Positions 27,622 through 35,913 of a DNA stretch of 49,714 bases are shown here, in pieces. The notes under the pieces are model-generated. The model was not told the origin of the DNA, did no database searches, and worked only from the letters and a program-made list of their open reading frames with translations. This DNA comes from Thiohalorhabdus sp. Cl-TMA (GTDB lineage Bacteria; Pseudomonadota; Gammaproteobacteria; Thiohalorhabdales; Thiohalorhabdaceae), in NCBI RefSeq assembly GCF_041821045.1, contig NZ_JBGUAW010000015.1:1-49714 (forward strand), written 5' to 3'. How positions within the stretch are numbered: position 1 is the stretch's first letter; every line of letters starts with the position of its first letter. Both the position numbers and the translations under genes were made by a program.

Positions 27622-28023
27622 ATGCACGCAATCGTCGGCATGGACCACATCGGACTGCGGGTAACGGAGCTGGCGCGCACCCGGCGCTTCTACGAGAAGC
27701 TGGGATTCGTCTTCCTGGACGGTCCCCTGGGCCCCGAGCCGGTGGCCATCATGGAGCACCCCGCGGGCGTGAACCTCAACCTCATCCTGAACGGGGACGA
27801 AAGCCTCCGGGCCAACCCGCTCATGGACTATCCGGAGAAGCCCGCCGGCTACACCCACGTCGCCCTGCGGGTGAGCGATGCCCGGGAGGTGCAGGAGGAC
27901 CTTCGGGCCCAGGGCATCGCGGTGTCCGAGGGCCCGGTGGAACTGGGGGGCGGCCTCTCCCTGTTCGTGCGGGATCCGGACCGCAATGTCGTCGAGCTGC
28001 ACCAGCCCGGCACGGGCTCCTGA
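27622..28023 (+). CDS. VOC family (glyoxalase-like) protein
   Basis: A 133-residue vicinal-oxygen-chelate protein. Metal ligands are probable in MDHIGLRV (His), MEHPAGVNLNL, YTHVALRV (His) and VELHQPG (Glu). RRFYEKLGF is the usual linker. It may be a dioxygenase or glyoxalase; the substrate is not known. AGGAG precedes the ATG. It lies 36 bp after wrbA. Confidence 0.88.
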   Translation: MHAIVGMDHIGLRVTELARTRRFYEKLGFVFLDGPLGPEPVAIMEHPAGVNLNLILNGDESLRANPLMDYPEKPAGYTHVALRVSDAREVQEDLRAQGIAVSEGPVELGGGLSLFVRDPDRNVVELHQPGTGS

Positions 28024-28160
28024 ATCCGCGCCGTAACCACCGCGAAGCGCTGAAACATGGCCACGGGGCGGGTACCCTGTGGCCATGCTACGTGCCGGGG
28101 TAGCCACGATCCCCGCCCGCCCCGGGCCGATGCCCGCCACTACTTTCCGGGAGAACCACC

Positions 28161-28958
28161 GTGCAGCTTCCGCTCTACCAGGTCGACGCCTTCGCGAACC
28201 GCCTGTTCACCGGCAACCCGGCGGCCGTGTGCCCGCTGTCCGAGTGGCCCTCGGAGGCGACCATGCAGGCCATAGCCACGGAGAACAACCTGTCCGAGAC
28301 CGCCTTCGTCGTGCCAGGGAACGGCCGGCTGGGCATCCGCTGGTTCACCCCCAACCGCGAGGTGCACCTGTGCGGGCACGCCACCCTGGCTGCCGCCTGG
28401 GTCTGGCTGGAGCACTGCGCCGGCGAGCCCAAGCCGTCGGCCCTCCACTTCGACTCCGTGAGCGGTCCTCTGACGGTTACCCGCGAAGCGGACGGCAGGC
28501 TCACGTTGGACTTTCCGGTGGCGCCCGCCGAGCCGGCCGAGCCGCCCGCGCCCCTGACGGAAGGGCTGGATGCCGCGATCGTGGAGGTGGCGGCGGGCGA
28601 CGACTGGCTGGTGCGCCTGGAGAACGAGGCGGCCGTACGGACCGTGGCGCCGGACATCGGCCGGCTGCGCGCCCTGGACCGGCGGGGCGTGATCGTCACC
28701 GCCGAGGGCGACGAGGCGGATTTCGTCTCCCGTTTCTTCGCCCCGAACTTCGGCATCGCCGAGGACCCGGTCACCGGCTCCGCCCACTGCATGCTGACCC
28801 CTTTCTGGGCGGAACGGCTGGGCAAGGAGCGGTTCCGGGCGCAGCAGCTCTCGGCGCGGGGCGGCGAGCTGGCATGCGCGCTCGCCGGAGATCGGGTCCG
28901 GATCGGCGGCCACGTGGTGCCCTACCTGGCGGGCACCCTTGAGCTTTCCGGGAATTAG
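28161..28958 (+). CDS. PhzF family isomerase
   Basis: A 265-residue protein with the PhzF/diaminopimelate-epimerase-like double fold: VDAFANRLFTGNPAAVC, ATENNLSETAFV (catalytic Glu), RWFTPNREVHLCGHATLAAA and FAPNFGIAEDPVTGSAH. The substrate is unknown. GTG start at 28161 has GGGAG 6 nt upstream. It follows the VOC gene with a 137-bp gap. Confidence 0.92.
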   Translation: MQLPLYQVDAFANRLFTGNPAAVCPLSEWPSEATMQAIATENNLSETAFVVPGNGRLGIRWFTPNREVHLCGHATLAAAWVWLEHCAGEPKPSALHFDSVSGPLTVTREADGRLTLDFPVAPAEPAEPPAPLTEGLDAAIVEVAAGDDWLVRLENEAAVRTVAPDIGRLRALDRRGVIVTAEGDEADFVSRFFAPNFGIAEDPVTGSAHCMLTPFWAERLGKERFRAQQLSARGGELACALAGDRVRIGGHVVPYLAGTLELSGN

Positions 28959-29208
28959 CGCCGCCCGGGCGGTACGTGGAGGCGCCTGGCCGGCCGATTC
29001 CGGGGCATGCGGGCCCGGACTGATCCCGCCGCTGCCGATACCCCTTGCCCGGAAGGTGCCCTTGGGGGAGTGGCCTCCGCCCGCGTCACCATAAGGTGCG
29101 TGCTCCGCTGGGATCCGGAGCCGGTGGTAATGGCGGACGGCCAATGGGTCCCGAGCGGAGGGCACGCCTTCCTGGAACGGGCCTTCGCCTGGCTGCTCTA
29201 CACCGCCC

Positions 29209-29895
29209 CTAACCGGTTCCCGGAATCACCCGGGAGCTCGCCGCCCGCTTGTTGCTCCGGCCCAGGGCGTTCAGGGCGTCCCAATAGGGGATCGGGTTGG
29301 CAATGATCGCCCGGGCGAAGCCGCGCGTGGACTCGATCAGCTCCCCGTCCCGCTGCTCGGGCCGCCCGCCCTTGCGCGCCCAGACCTGGATGGCCTCTTT
29401 CACGCGCGCCACTCGCTTCTCCATGCTGTCCCGCCACTCCAGGACCGCGCCCTCCCGGGCCACCAGCTCCTCCCAGCCGTTCAGGTCCAGCCGGGCGGCG
29501 GAAGCGGCGAGCTGCGCCCGGATGAAGAAATACTTGGTGGCCACGAAGCGGATGCCGTCCGCGATCCCCTCCTCCCGGGAGACCAGCTTCGCCTTGATGT
29601 CGAAGCAGCGCTGGTCGAAGCTGTGCAGCTGGTTGCACCAGTTGAAGGTGCTCTTCTTGCGCTGCAGGAAGGAAAGGATGAACCGGGCATTCTCCCGGAT
29701 CCGGTCCTGCTCTTCCCGGAGCGCCGACCGGGAGGCGGTGACCTCGTCGAAGAACTGCATCCGCGCCTGGTAGCGATTCATGCCCAGCTGGTTGTAGCCG
29801 ATGAACAGCAGCGCCCCGGTCGCCACCAGCAGCAGGACGAAGGCGAGCCCCAGCACGAATCCGGAAAGCACGGATCCCCCGTTTCCCCTGCGCAA
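29209..29895 (-). CDS. Single-pass membrane protein of unknown function
   Basis: About 228 residues: one N-terminal transmembrane segment (VLSGFVLGLAFVLLLVATGA), then a soluble helical domain with FDEVTASRSALREEQDRIRE, NWCNQLHSFDQRC and SMEKRVARVKEAIQVW. No known domain is recognised. The start is uncertain: TTG at 29895 (GGGGAGG very close upstream) and GTG at 29874 are candidates, and the frame is open to 30069. It is divergent from the MarR unit. Confidence 0.7.
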   Translation of the reverse strand: MRRGNGGSVLSGFVLGLAFVLLLVATGALLFIGYNQLGMNRYQARMQFFDEVTASRSALREEQDRIRENARFILSFLQRKKSTFNWCNQLHSFDQRCFDIKAKLVSREEGIADGIRFVATKYFFIRAQLAASAARLDLNGWEELVAREGAVLEWRDSMEKRVARVKEAIQVWARKGGRPEQRDGELIESTRGFARAIIANPIPYWDALNALGRSNKRAASSRVIPGTG

Positions 29896-30072
29896 TAACC
29901 TCCCCTCCTCGCGGCTTGCCGAACAGCGCCCCGGAAGCCCGTTCCGGGGCCGGAGATGCCCAAGGGGCTTTTGTACCGCACGGGGAAGCTTTCCGGGAAG
30001 CGTGCGGGAGAATTTAAGTCCGGACGCGCCCCGCATTCGGCGACCGAATGCCCGTTGACGCCGGCTCAATAC

Positions 30073-30102
30073 TTAGTAAGCTAACAAATATTAGCAAGCT
30101 AA
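30073..30102. promoter_or_regulatory. Twin MarR-type operators
   Basis: TTAGTAAGCTAA (30073-30084) and TTAGCAAGCTAA (30091-30102). The second is a perfect dyad TTAGC-AA-GCTAA; the first has one mismatch. Copies are 18 bp apart, on one DNA face, right after a TTGACG box at 30055 and just before the gene pair ending in marR. Confidence 0.7.
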
Positions 30103-30117
30103 CCTTCGAGGACCGCC

Positions 30118-30555
30118 ATGCTGCTCAACCTCCACCGCACCGCCGCCGCTCTCGCACTGGCCAGCATCGCCCTCTTCTGGCTTTCCACCGTGACGGTGGA
30201 AGCCATCGGCTCGCCCGACGCCATCGCCGCGGTCAAGCGGGCGATCCTGTGGGGCCTGCTGGTCCTGGTACCCGCCCTCATCGCCACCAATGCCAGCGGC
30301 TTCCGTCTGGCGCGGGGCATCCCGCCGGAGGTTGTCCGCCCCAAGCTGCGCCGGGCAGTGATGGCGGCCGCCAACGGCCTCCTCATACTGGTGCCGGCCG
30401 CCTTCTACCTGGACGCCCTGGCCCGGGCCGGCTCCTTCGGCACTCCGTTCGTCGCCGTCCAGGCCCTGGAGCTGGTGGCCGGGGCCACCAACTTCCTGCT
30501 GCTGGCCGCCAACGTCCGCGCCGGCCGGCGCCTGCACGGGCGGGTCGCGGGATGA
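30118..30555 (+). CDS. Four-helix integral membrane protein
   Basis: A 145-residue protein with four hydrophobic segments: ALALASIALFWLSTV, ILWGLLVLVPALIA, NGLLILVPAAFYLDALA and VAGATNFLLLAANV. No known family name is recognised, but the coupling to a MarR gene by ATGA overlap points to a regulated membrane function, perhaps stress or export related. Confidence 0.8.
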   Translation: MLLNLHRTAAALALASIALFWLSTVTVEAIGSPDAIAAVKRAILWGLLVLVPALIATNASGFRLARGIPPEVVRPKLRRAVMAAANGLLILVPAAFYLDALARAGSFGTPFVAVQALELVAGATNFLLLAANVRAGRRLHGRVAG

Positions 30556-31031
30556 GCCTGGCGCGCTGGGACTCCCTGGGCTACATCATCAACCACGTGG
30601 CCCGGCTGTTCGCCGACCGCCTGTCCCGCCGCATCCGGCGGCACGGCGTCACCATCGGCCAGTTCCCGCTGCTACTGGCCCTGTGGGAGGAGGAAGGAAT
30701 CAGCCAGGCGGAGCTGTCCCGGCGCCTGGACATCGAGCCGGCCACCACCAACAACACCCTGCGCCGCATGGAGCGCGACGGCCTCGTCACGCGCCGGCGG
30801 GACGCCAATGACCAGCGGAGCACCCGGATCTATCCCACCGGGCGCGGCCGCGAACTGGAGGAACCGCTCACCGCCGAGGCGCGAGCCGTGAACGCCCGGG
30901 CTTCGCGGACGCTTTCGGGGGAAGAGGCCGCGGAGCTGCACCGCCTTCTGGGGAAGGTCATCCGGGCCCTGGAGCGGGAAGAGGCCCCCCTGCCCGGCTC
31001 CGGGGAGGGTCACTCGTCCAGCTCGGGGTAA
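30552..31031 (+). CDS. MarR family transcriptional regulator
   Basis: A 159-residue winged-helix regulator: ISQAELSRRLDIEPATTNNTLRRMERDGLVTRRRDANDQRS in the middle, with helices on both sides (YIINHVARLFADRL). Its start overlaps the stop of the membrane gene (ATGA). It probably autoregulates the unit through the two dyads at 30073-30102. Its last 22 bp overlap the convergent GST gene. Confidence 0.92.
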   Translation: MSLARWDSLGYIINHVARLFADRLSRRIRRHGVTIGQFPLLLALWEEEGISQAELSRRLDIEPATTNNTLRRMERDGLVTRRRDANDQRSTRIYPTGRGRELEEPLTAEARAVNARASRTLSGEEAAELHRLLGKVIRALEREEAPLPGSGEGHSSSSG

Positions 31032-31729
31032 TGCCGGAAGATGCCGTCCTCGTTGAAGGGGATGCGCCGCTCGGAATCCAGGTAGGCGCTGATTCGAGGC
31101 AGGTCCCGCACGCGCTGATGCAGCAGGGTCACGCGCGGCGTGCTGTATTCCGCCCGGGCCATGGCGTTGGGGAAGGCGTAGCGCAGCCCCGCCACCACCT
31201 GGAACATCGACAGGTCCGCGTAGGTGCACGCCGTCCCGGCGAGCCAGCCGGCATCGGCGTTGTCGGCCAGGACACGCTCGAAGTAGCCGAGGAACTTCGG
31301 GAGCCGGTATTCCCGGAAGCCCTGGGCCTTATTGAGCGCCTCCTCCTTCTGGTCCTCGTAGTAAAGCTGTACGCCCACCGGATGGTGGGTGTCGTGAATC
31401 TCGCCCACGAAATCGGCGATGGTAAGCTGCAGCTGATTCACCCAGAGCCGGTCCAGCTCCCCTTCCGGCGCCAGGCCGTGCTTGCCGCCGAGATAGAGCA
31501 GGATATTCGCGGTCTGGGCGATCAAGTGGCCGTCCACATCCAGCACGGGCGGCGCGAACGCCGGCGGCCCGGGCTGCTCCCCCCACAGGATGCTCGATAC
31601 CGCGCCGAAATTCGGGCCCTCCGGGGTCCGCCCCACATCCTCGTATTCCGCCCCGACCGCCTCCAGGGCAAGCCGCACGAGCTCGCCGCGCCCCTGGATC
31701 GTGGGCCAGTAATAAAGCCGGTAAGTCAT
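31010..31729 (-). CDS. Glutathione S-transferase
   Basis: A 239-residue GST of sigma/pi-like layout: thioredoxin-fold N-terminus YRLYYWPTIQGRGELVRLALEAVGAEYEDV, cis-Pro region FAPPVLDVDG, then QTANILLYLG. The helical C-terminal domain has TYADLSMFQVVAGL. It conjugates glutathione to electrophiles or acts as a peroxidase. ATG 31729 has GGAGG 8 nt upstream. Confidence 0.9.
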   Translation of the reverse strand: MTYRLYYWPTIQGRGELVRLALEAVGAEYEDVGRTPEGPNFGAVSSILWGEQPGPPAFAPPVLDVDGHLIAQTANILLYLGGKHGLAPEGELDRLWVNQLQLTIADFVGEIHDTHHPVGVQLYYEDQKEEALNKAQGFREYRLPKFLGYFERVLADNADAGWLAGTACTYADLSMFQVVAGLRYAFPNAMARAEYSTPRVTLLHQRVRDLPRISAYLDSERRIPFNEDGIFRHYPELDE

Positions 31730-31880
31730 TGCCGGGCCTCCATGGTTACTCCGGACGGGAGGGCAGCATGCCACCTGCCCTTCCCTTACGGGAGCCGTTT
31801 CCCGCCCATGGCGTCAATACGGAAAGCCGGAGGGGCCGGAATCCGGACGGGTACATCCAGGATTTTCCGGAAGGCAGCCA

Positions 31881-31902
31881 GCAAAAAGCAAGACCTGACC
31901 CC
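31881..31902 (+). repeat. Dispersed repeat AAGCAAGACCTGACCCC, copy 1
   Basis: GCAAAAAGCAAGACCTGACC followed by CC. Copies 2 and 3 at 34460-34481 and 39216-39237 share the core in the same orientation. Motifs of this kind, GGGGTCAGGTCTTG in reverse complement, are common beside RAYT-type transposase genes. Confidence 0.7.
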
Positions 31903-31992
31903 ACTTAAAACGGCCCCTGGGCCCCGGATGGAGCCCGGCAAGGCTCCGCCCGGGCTTGCCGTCCCTTTGTGGTCTGGGCGGCCGTGGCGGTC

Positions 31993-32658
31993 CTACCCCA
32001 GGGCCTCCAACAGCGTCCGGGCAACCGTCGCGCTGGAGGTGGGATTCTGTCCCGTGATCAGATTGCCGTCAGTGACCACGTGCTCCTGCCATGCCTCGAC
32101 GCCACTGTAGTCACCGCCCAGTTCGCGGAGCTTGTCCTCCAGCAAGAAGGGCAGGATATCCGCCAATCCGGTCTGCTGCTCCTCGGTGTTGGTGAACCCG
32201 GCCACCTGCCGGCCCGCCACGAGGGGCTGTCCGGAGGAATCGGTGGCCCCGATCAGAGCGGCCGGACCGTGGCATACCGCCGCTACCTGGCCACCGCCTT
32301 GGGCCAGCGCCGAGATCATGGCCGCGGAAGCCTCGTCGGTGGCCAGGTCGTACATCGGACCGTGGCCGCCGGGGGCGAACACCGCGTCGAAATCCTCCGC
32401 GCGCAGATCGCGCACCTTACGGGTACCGAGCAGCGCCTGGATGGCGTCGCCGTGGCGGCTGGTATCGGTTGACGGCAGGCTGCGCGGCTCGATGGGCACG
32501 TCGCCGCCCTCGGGGCTGGCTACGGTGATCTCGGCCCCGGCCTCGGAAAAGATCTCATAAGGTACGGCGAATTCGTCCAGCCAGACGCCGGTGCGGGCGC
32601 CCGGGACCATATGGTCAGTGCTGGTGCAAATTATCAGGATGCGCTTTGCCTGGCTCAT
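31993..32658 (-). CDS. DJ-1/PfpI family (type 1 glutamine amidotransferase-like) protein
   Basis: A 221-residue protein with the nucleophile elbow VAAVCHGPAAL (reactive Cys) and VFAPGGHGPMYDL. A GHG..AxE motif is seen with the catalytic acid likely in FAVPYEIFSEAGAE. It resembles the HchA/YajL-like group, which includes glyoxalases and chaperones. It is divergent from a LysR gene with a 109-bp operator region. Confidence 0.9.
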   Translation of the reverse strand: MSQAKRILIICTSTDHMVPGARTGVWLDEFAVPYEIFSEAGAEITVASPEGGDVPIEPRSLPSTDTSRHGDAIQALLGTRKVRDLRAEDFDAVFAPGGHGPMYDLATDEASAAMISALAQGGGQVAAVCHGPAALIGATDSSGQPLVAGRQVAGFTNTEEQQTGLADILPFLLEDKLRELGGDYSGVEAWQEHVVTDGNLITGQNPTSSATVARTLLEALG

Positions 32659-32677
32659 GGATTGCTCCTGGTCGAAT

Positions 32678-32704
32678 GGATGGACCGTTCAACGGACGCC
32701 ATCC
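32678..32704. promoter_or_regulatory. Nested palindrome upstream of the DJ-1 gene
   Basis: GGATGG at 32678-32683 pairs with CCATCC at 32699-32704 and encloses a second palindrome, CCGTT-C-AACGG (32685-32695). It lies 20 bp upstream of the DJ-1/PfpI start and may be an operator of the divergent LysR or a leader hairpin. Confidence 0.4.
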
Positions 32705-32767
32705 TAAGCACCCACCATTTATGCAACAATAGACATTTATTAAAAATTTCTTTTCGGGTTTGCAAAA

Positions 32768-33628
32768 ATGGCCCTACTGCAAGGCATCGAGGAATTCGTG
32801 GCCATCGTGGACGAGGGCTCCATGACCGCGGCGGCCGAGCGTCTCGGGGTCTCCGTGGCTCGCGTAAGCCGCCAGCTAGAGCGGCTGGAGGACCGGCTGG
32901 GCGTCCGCCTTTTGGAGCGCTCCACCCGGCGGCATAGCCTTACCCCCGAAGGCGAGCGTTTCTATCAACAGGTTAGCCCCCTGACCACGGAGCTACGCGC
33001 CCTCACCGAAGAGATCGGCGACCACGCTTCCGAGCTTTCCGGACCCATCCGGCTCGCCTCCCCCGGCGGCTACATGGTCGACTATATGGCGCCCCGCCTG
33101 GCCCGGTTCTCGGCGGAGCACCCCGAGGTGACCATCGACTGGGAGGTCTCGTCCCGGGTAGTGGACCTGGTGTCGGAGCCCCTGGACCTCGCCGTCCGCC
33201 AATGCCAACTGGAGGACAGCTCCCTGGTGGCCCGCAAGCTCTTCGAGCGCCGGCTGGCCCTGTGCGCCAGCCCGGACTACCTCCGCGCCCGACCCGCCCC
33301 CGAGCATCCGGACCAGCTCAGCGACCACGACTGCCTCGTTGGCTGCAGCGACCGCTGGCCCTTCCGGACCAATGGCCAGACCTGGCAGGTCCGCGTAAAC
33401 GGCCGTTGGCACAGCGACAACGGCGCCGCCCTGCTGGAGGCGGGCCGCCAAGGCCTGGGTCTGCTCTATCAGCCCCTGACCCTGGTGCACGAGGCCCTGG
33501 AGCAGGGCGAGCTGGTCGAGGTTTTGGCTGACTTCACCGTGGCCGACGTCCCCGTCTGGGCCGTCCACCCCAGCCGCCGCCACGTTCCGGCGCGGGTGCG
33601 CCGGCTAATCGAATACCTGGTTAATTGA
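32768..33628 (+). CDS. LysR family transcriptional regulator
   Basis: A 286-residue regulator: the helix-turn-helix in SMTAAAERLGVSVARVSRQLERLE, then a typical substrate domain with GPIRLASPGGYMVDYMAPRL and DLAVRQCQLEDSSLVARKLF. It is divergent from the DJ-1 gene, so likely its controller. The intergenic region contains AT-rich T-N11-A-like sequence (about 32718-32760). Confidence 0.92.
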   Translation: MALLQGIEEFVAIVDEGSMTAAAERLGVSVARVSRQLERLEDRLGVRLLERSTRRHSLTPEGERFYQQVSPLTTELRALTEEIGDHASELSGPIRLASPGGYMVDYMAPRLARFSAEHPEVTIDWEVSSRVVDLVSEPLDLAVRQCQLEDSSLVARKLFERRLALCASPDYLRARPAPEHPDQLSDHDCLVGCSDRWPFRTNGQTWQVRVNGRWHSDNGAALLEAGRQGLGLLYQPLTLVHEALEQGELVEVLADFTVADVPVWAVHPSRRHVPARVRRLIEYLVN

Positions 33629-33776
33629 AAGCGGGTCGGCCGGAACGGTCCCCATCTGGGAGCAGTCCAACGTCATTTCCCGGGTTGTCCGGCCCACCCG
33701 CACCTTCCGCACCCCCGTCGAGGACACCCCGCCTAGGCCGAGCCCGGCCGAAACCAACGGAAAGGAGCCCACTCCC

Positions 33777-34382
33777 GTGTCGACGAGCTTTTGGGACGAG
33801 CGTTACCAGGCGCGCGAATTCGCCTACGGGACCGCGCCCAATGACTTCCTGGTGGAGAACGCCGCTTACCTTCCGCCCCGGGGGCGGCTCCTGCTGCCCG
33901 CCGACGGCGAGGGGCGCAACAGCGTCTGGCTTGCGGAGCGGGGCTATCGGCCCACCGCGGTGGATTTCTCCAGCGTGGGCCTGGAGAAGGCACGGACCCT
34001 GGCCGCGGAGCGCGGCGTGGCCATCGAGACCGTACACACCGACCTCACCGACTGGGACTGGCCGGAGGACACCTTCGACGGCGTGGTCGCCGTGTTCTGC
34101 CACCTACCGCCCGGACACCGGCAGTACGTGCACCGCGCCATGCTCGGGGCCCTGCGCCCGGGCGGCCGGCTGCTGCTGGAGGCCTATACCCCCGACCAGC
34201 TCGCCTACCGCACCGGCGGTCCGCCCGTGGAGGAAATGCTATACAGCCGCGCGGCTCTGGAGGAGGACTTCGCCGGGGCCGCGATACTGCACCTGGAGGA
34301 AAAGGTGCGGCCCGTCATGGAGGGCAAATACCACCACGGCGATGGCGCCGTGATCCAGCTGGTGGCGGAGCGGCCCGCATAG
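33777..34382 (+). CDS. SAM-dependent methyltransferase, TehB/thiopurine-type
   Basis: A 201-residue small methyltransferase: FWDERYQAREFAYGTAPNDFL at the start, GRLLLPADGEGRNSVWLAERG as SAM motif I, VDFSSVGLEKAR as motif II and FDGVVAVFCHLP. Similar proteins methylate tellurite or small thiols, but the substrate here is unknown. GTG at 33777 has AAGGAG 9 nt upstream. Confidence 0.88.
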   Translation: MSTSFWDERYQAREFAYGTAPNDFLVENAAYLPPRGRLLLPADGEGRNSVWLAERGYRPTAVDFSSVGLEKARTLAAERGVAIETVHTDLTDWDWPEDTFDGVVAVFCHLPPGHRQYVHRAMLGALRPGGRLLLEAYTPDQLAYRTGGPPVEEMLYSRAALEEDFAGAAILHLEEKVRPVMEGKYHHGDGAVIQLVAERPA

Positions 34383-34459
34383 CGTGTGCCCCCTTCGGAG
34401 ACGCGCCCCCGGCCGCCCGGAGGCCTTAAACCACATGGAAAGCCGGGAGGCTCCATTAG

Positions 34460-34481
34460 GCAAAAAGCAAGACCTGACCCC
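34460..34481 (+). repeat. Dispersed repeat AAGCAAGACCTGACCCC, copy 2
   Basis: Same 22-bp sequence as the copy at 31881-31902 and same orientation. It lies between a methyltransferase and the convergent DUF2202 gene. Confidence 0.7.
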
Positions 34482-34516
34482 CAGCTTCAAATTTGTGATC
34501 CCAGCTTTGGTAGTGC

Positions 34517-34975
34517 TCATGCCCGCTCCCTACCGCCCCGATGGCGACCCGCCCCACCCCGTCCCCCGACGGAACCTTGGGCGCAACGCTGGAATGCCGG
34601 CAGGTGGCGTTGTTGGGAGGCCTCCTGGAGATTGCGGAACACGGCCAGGATGTCCTCCCGGGCGGTCGCGTGCAGCAGTCGGTCATACAGCCTGCCGTTG
34701 GCAATTTCCGCGCCGACGCCCGCCTTGCAGGCATCCCGCAGGCTGTCATAGCGGTCCACCTTGCCCGGCCAGGGGTTGTCGGGGATGGGCAGGTCGTAGC
34801 GGGCGAACAGCGTGCACAGCGCCTCGATATGGCGCGCCTCCGCCTCGCGGATCTTGCTGAACGGCCGCACGGGACCGAAATCGTCCAGCACCTGGTCGTA
34901 GGTAGCCCAGGCGCGGTACTCGTCGTCCAGCGCCTCGTGAAGTGCGTGAATCTCGGGGGCGGTCAGGTCGCTCAT
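34517..34975 (-). CDS. DUF2202 ferritin-like protein
   Basis: A 152-residue helical protein: HEALDDEYRAWATYDQVLDDFG, SKIREAEARHIEAL, LPIPDNPWPGKVDRYDSLRDACKAG and VFRNLQEASQQRHLPAFQRC. Carboxylates and histidines of ExxH type (EAEARHIEAL and LLHATARED) suggest a di-iron site. The ATG at 34975 has no clear ribosome site; the longer frame has no homology. Function unknown. Confidence 0.82.
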   Translation of the reverse strand: MSDLTAPEIHALHEALDDEYRAWATYDQVLDDFGPVRPFSKIREAEARHIEALCTLFARYDLPIPDNPWPGKVDRYDSLRDACKAGVGAEIANGRLYDRLLHATAREDILAVFRNLQEASQQRHLPAFQRCAQGSVGGRGGAGRHRGGRERA

Positions 34976-35323
34976 GGGGCGTTGTGGGAATGGGACCCGC
35001 TGGGATGGGAGTGGGCGGCCACTCAAGACCCTTCGCGGCCAGCCCGGGTCTTCCCAACAGTGCACGCCCGCCGGAGCGCTCCGGTCAAGGGCTCTCGGCG
35101 TAATTCCCTGGTTGGGAGGCAGGACCCGTCGGCTGGCGCTATCAGGTAGTTCCGCCACTTGCGACCCAACACCCTATGGGGAAAACCCGCGGTCCGACGG
35201 GTATCGATCCATATTCGGCACGTGGGCCCACCCGTATACATTGGGAAAACCGTTTGGCGACGCACGCAGCGAAGCCCATCGGGAGCGGGCAGAAACGTAA
35301 ACAAAGGGCGGGGAGGAAAGATC
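34976..35323. other. Divergent intergenic region of DUF2202 and cupin genes
   Basis: About 350 bp; no gene. It holds CCCTATGGGGAAAACCC (35171) and CATTGGGAAAACCG (35239), a short direct repeat that might be a regulatory site. Confidence 0.35.
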
Positions 35324-35710
35324 ATGCATATCGCAAAGGAAGACGTTCCGGTACGAATCGATGCGCCCGGAGCAGTCGCCCGGCAACAGACCGAGTTCGG
35401 TGACGTCACGGGCTACGGAAAGATGGGGGCGGAATACTTCTCCTTCGGCGCCGGGACCGACATCACCGAGCTGCTCCACGGGCTGGAAGACGATACTTGC
35501 CAATCCCCGCACTGGGGCTATGTGGTAAAGGGTGCCATTACCGCCCTGTATACGGACGGCGAGGAAGAGACCTCGCGGACCGGCGACCTCTTCTATTGGC
35601 GCCCCGGCCACAGCGTCCGGGCGGAAGAGGACACCGACGTCGTCATGTTCAGCCCGCAGGAAGAGCACGGCGCCGTCATCGACTATATCCGCGGCAAGGT
35701 CGGCGGCTGA
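35324..35710 (+). CDS. Cupin domain protein
   Basis: A 128-residue protein with a single cupin barrel: HWGYVVKGAITALYTDGEEET, then GDLFYWRPGHSVRAEED. The first motif keeps the H, and GYVVKG and YWRPGH are the two cupin turns. Metal and substrate are unknown. A GGGAGG site precedes ATG 35324 and a terminator hairpin follows. Confidence 0.82.
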   Translation: MHIAKEDVPVRIDAPGAVARQQTEFGDVTGYGKMGAEYFSFGAGTDITELLHGLEDDTCQSPHWGYVVKGAITALYTDGEEETSRTGDLFYWRPGHSVRAEEDTDVVMFSPQEEHGAVIDYIRGKVGG

Positions 35711-35722
35711 CCCCCTCCATGC

Positions 35723-35750
35723 GAAGGGCAGGGGGTACGCCCTGCCCTTC
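35723..35750 (+). terminator. Hairpin terminator after the cupin gene
   Basis: GAAGGGCAGGG and CCCTGCCCTTC are perfect 11-bp arms around a 6-nt loop, followed by CTTTCAT, 12 bp past the cupin stop. Confidence 0.75.
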
Positions 35751-35913
35751 CTTTCATCCTGCTCCCCCGATGCAATAGCGCATTCGGTCGCCTGTCCCAG
35801 AAGGGCATGGGCGAGCAGCGCCCATTTGTGCCCGGAAGGCGGCCACGTTACAGTCTCGGGCCTATCGGCCCGGGCCGCCGGGTCTGGCCACCCACCTAAC
35901 CCCAAGGACCACC

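Noticed and set aside
29007-29306. Plus-strand open frame of 99 codons between phzF and the membrane protein gene
   Set aside because: No ribosome site, it overlaps the downstream membrane gene and has no homology.
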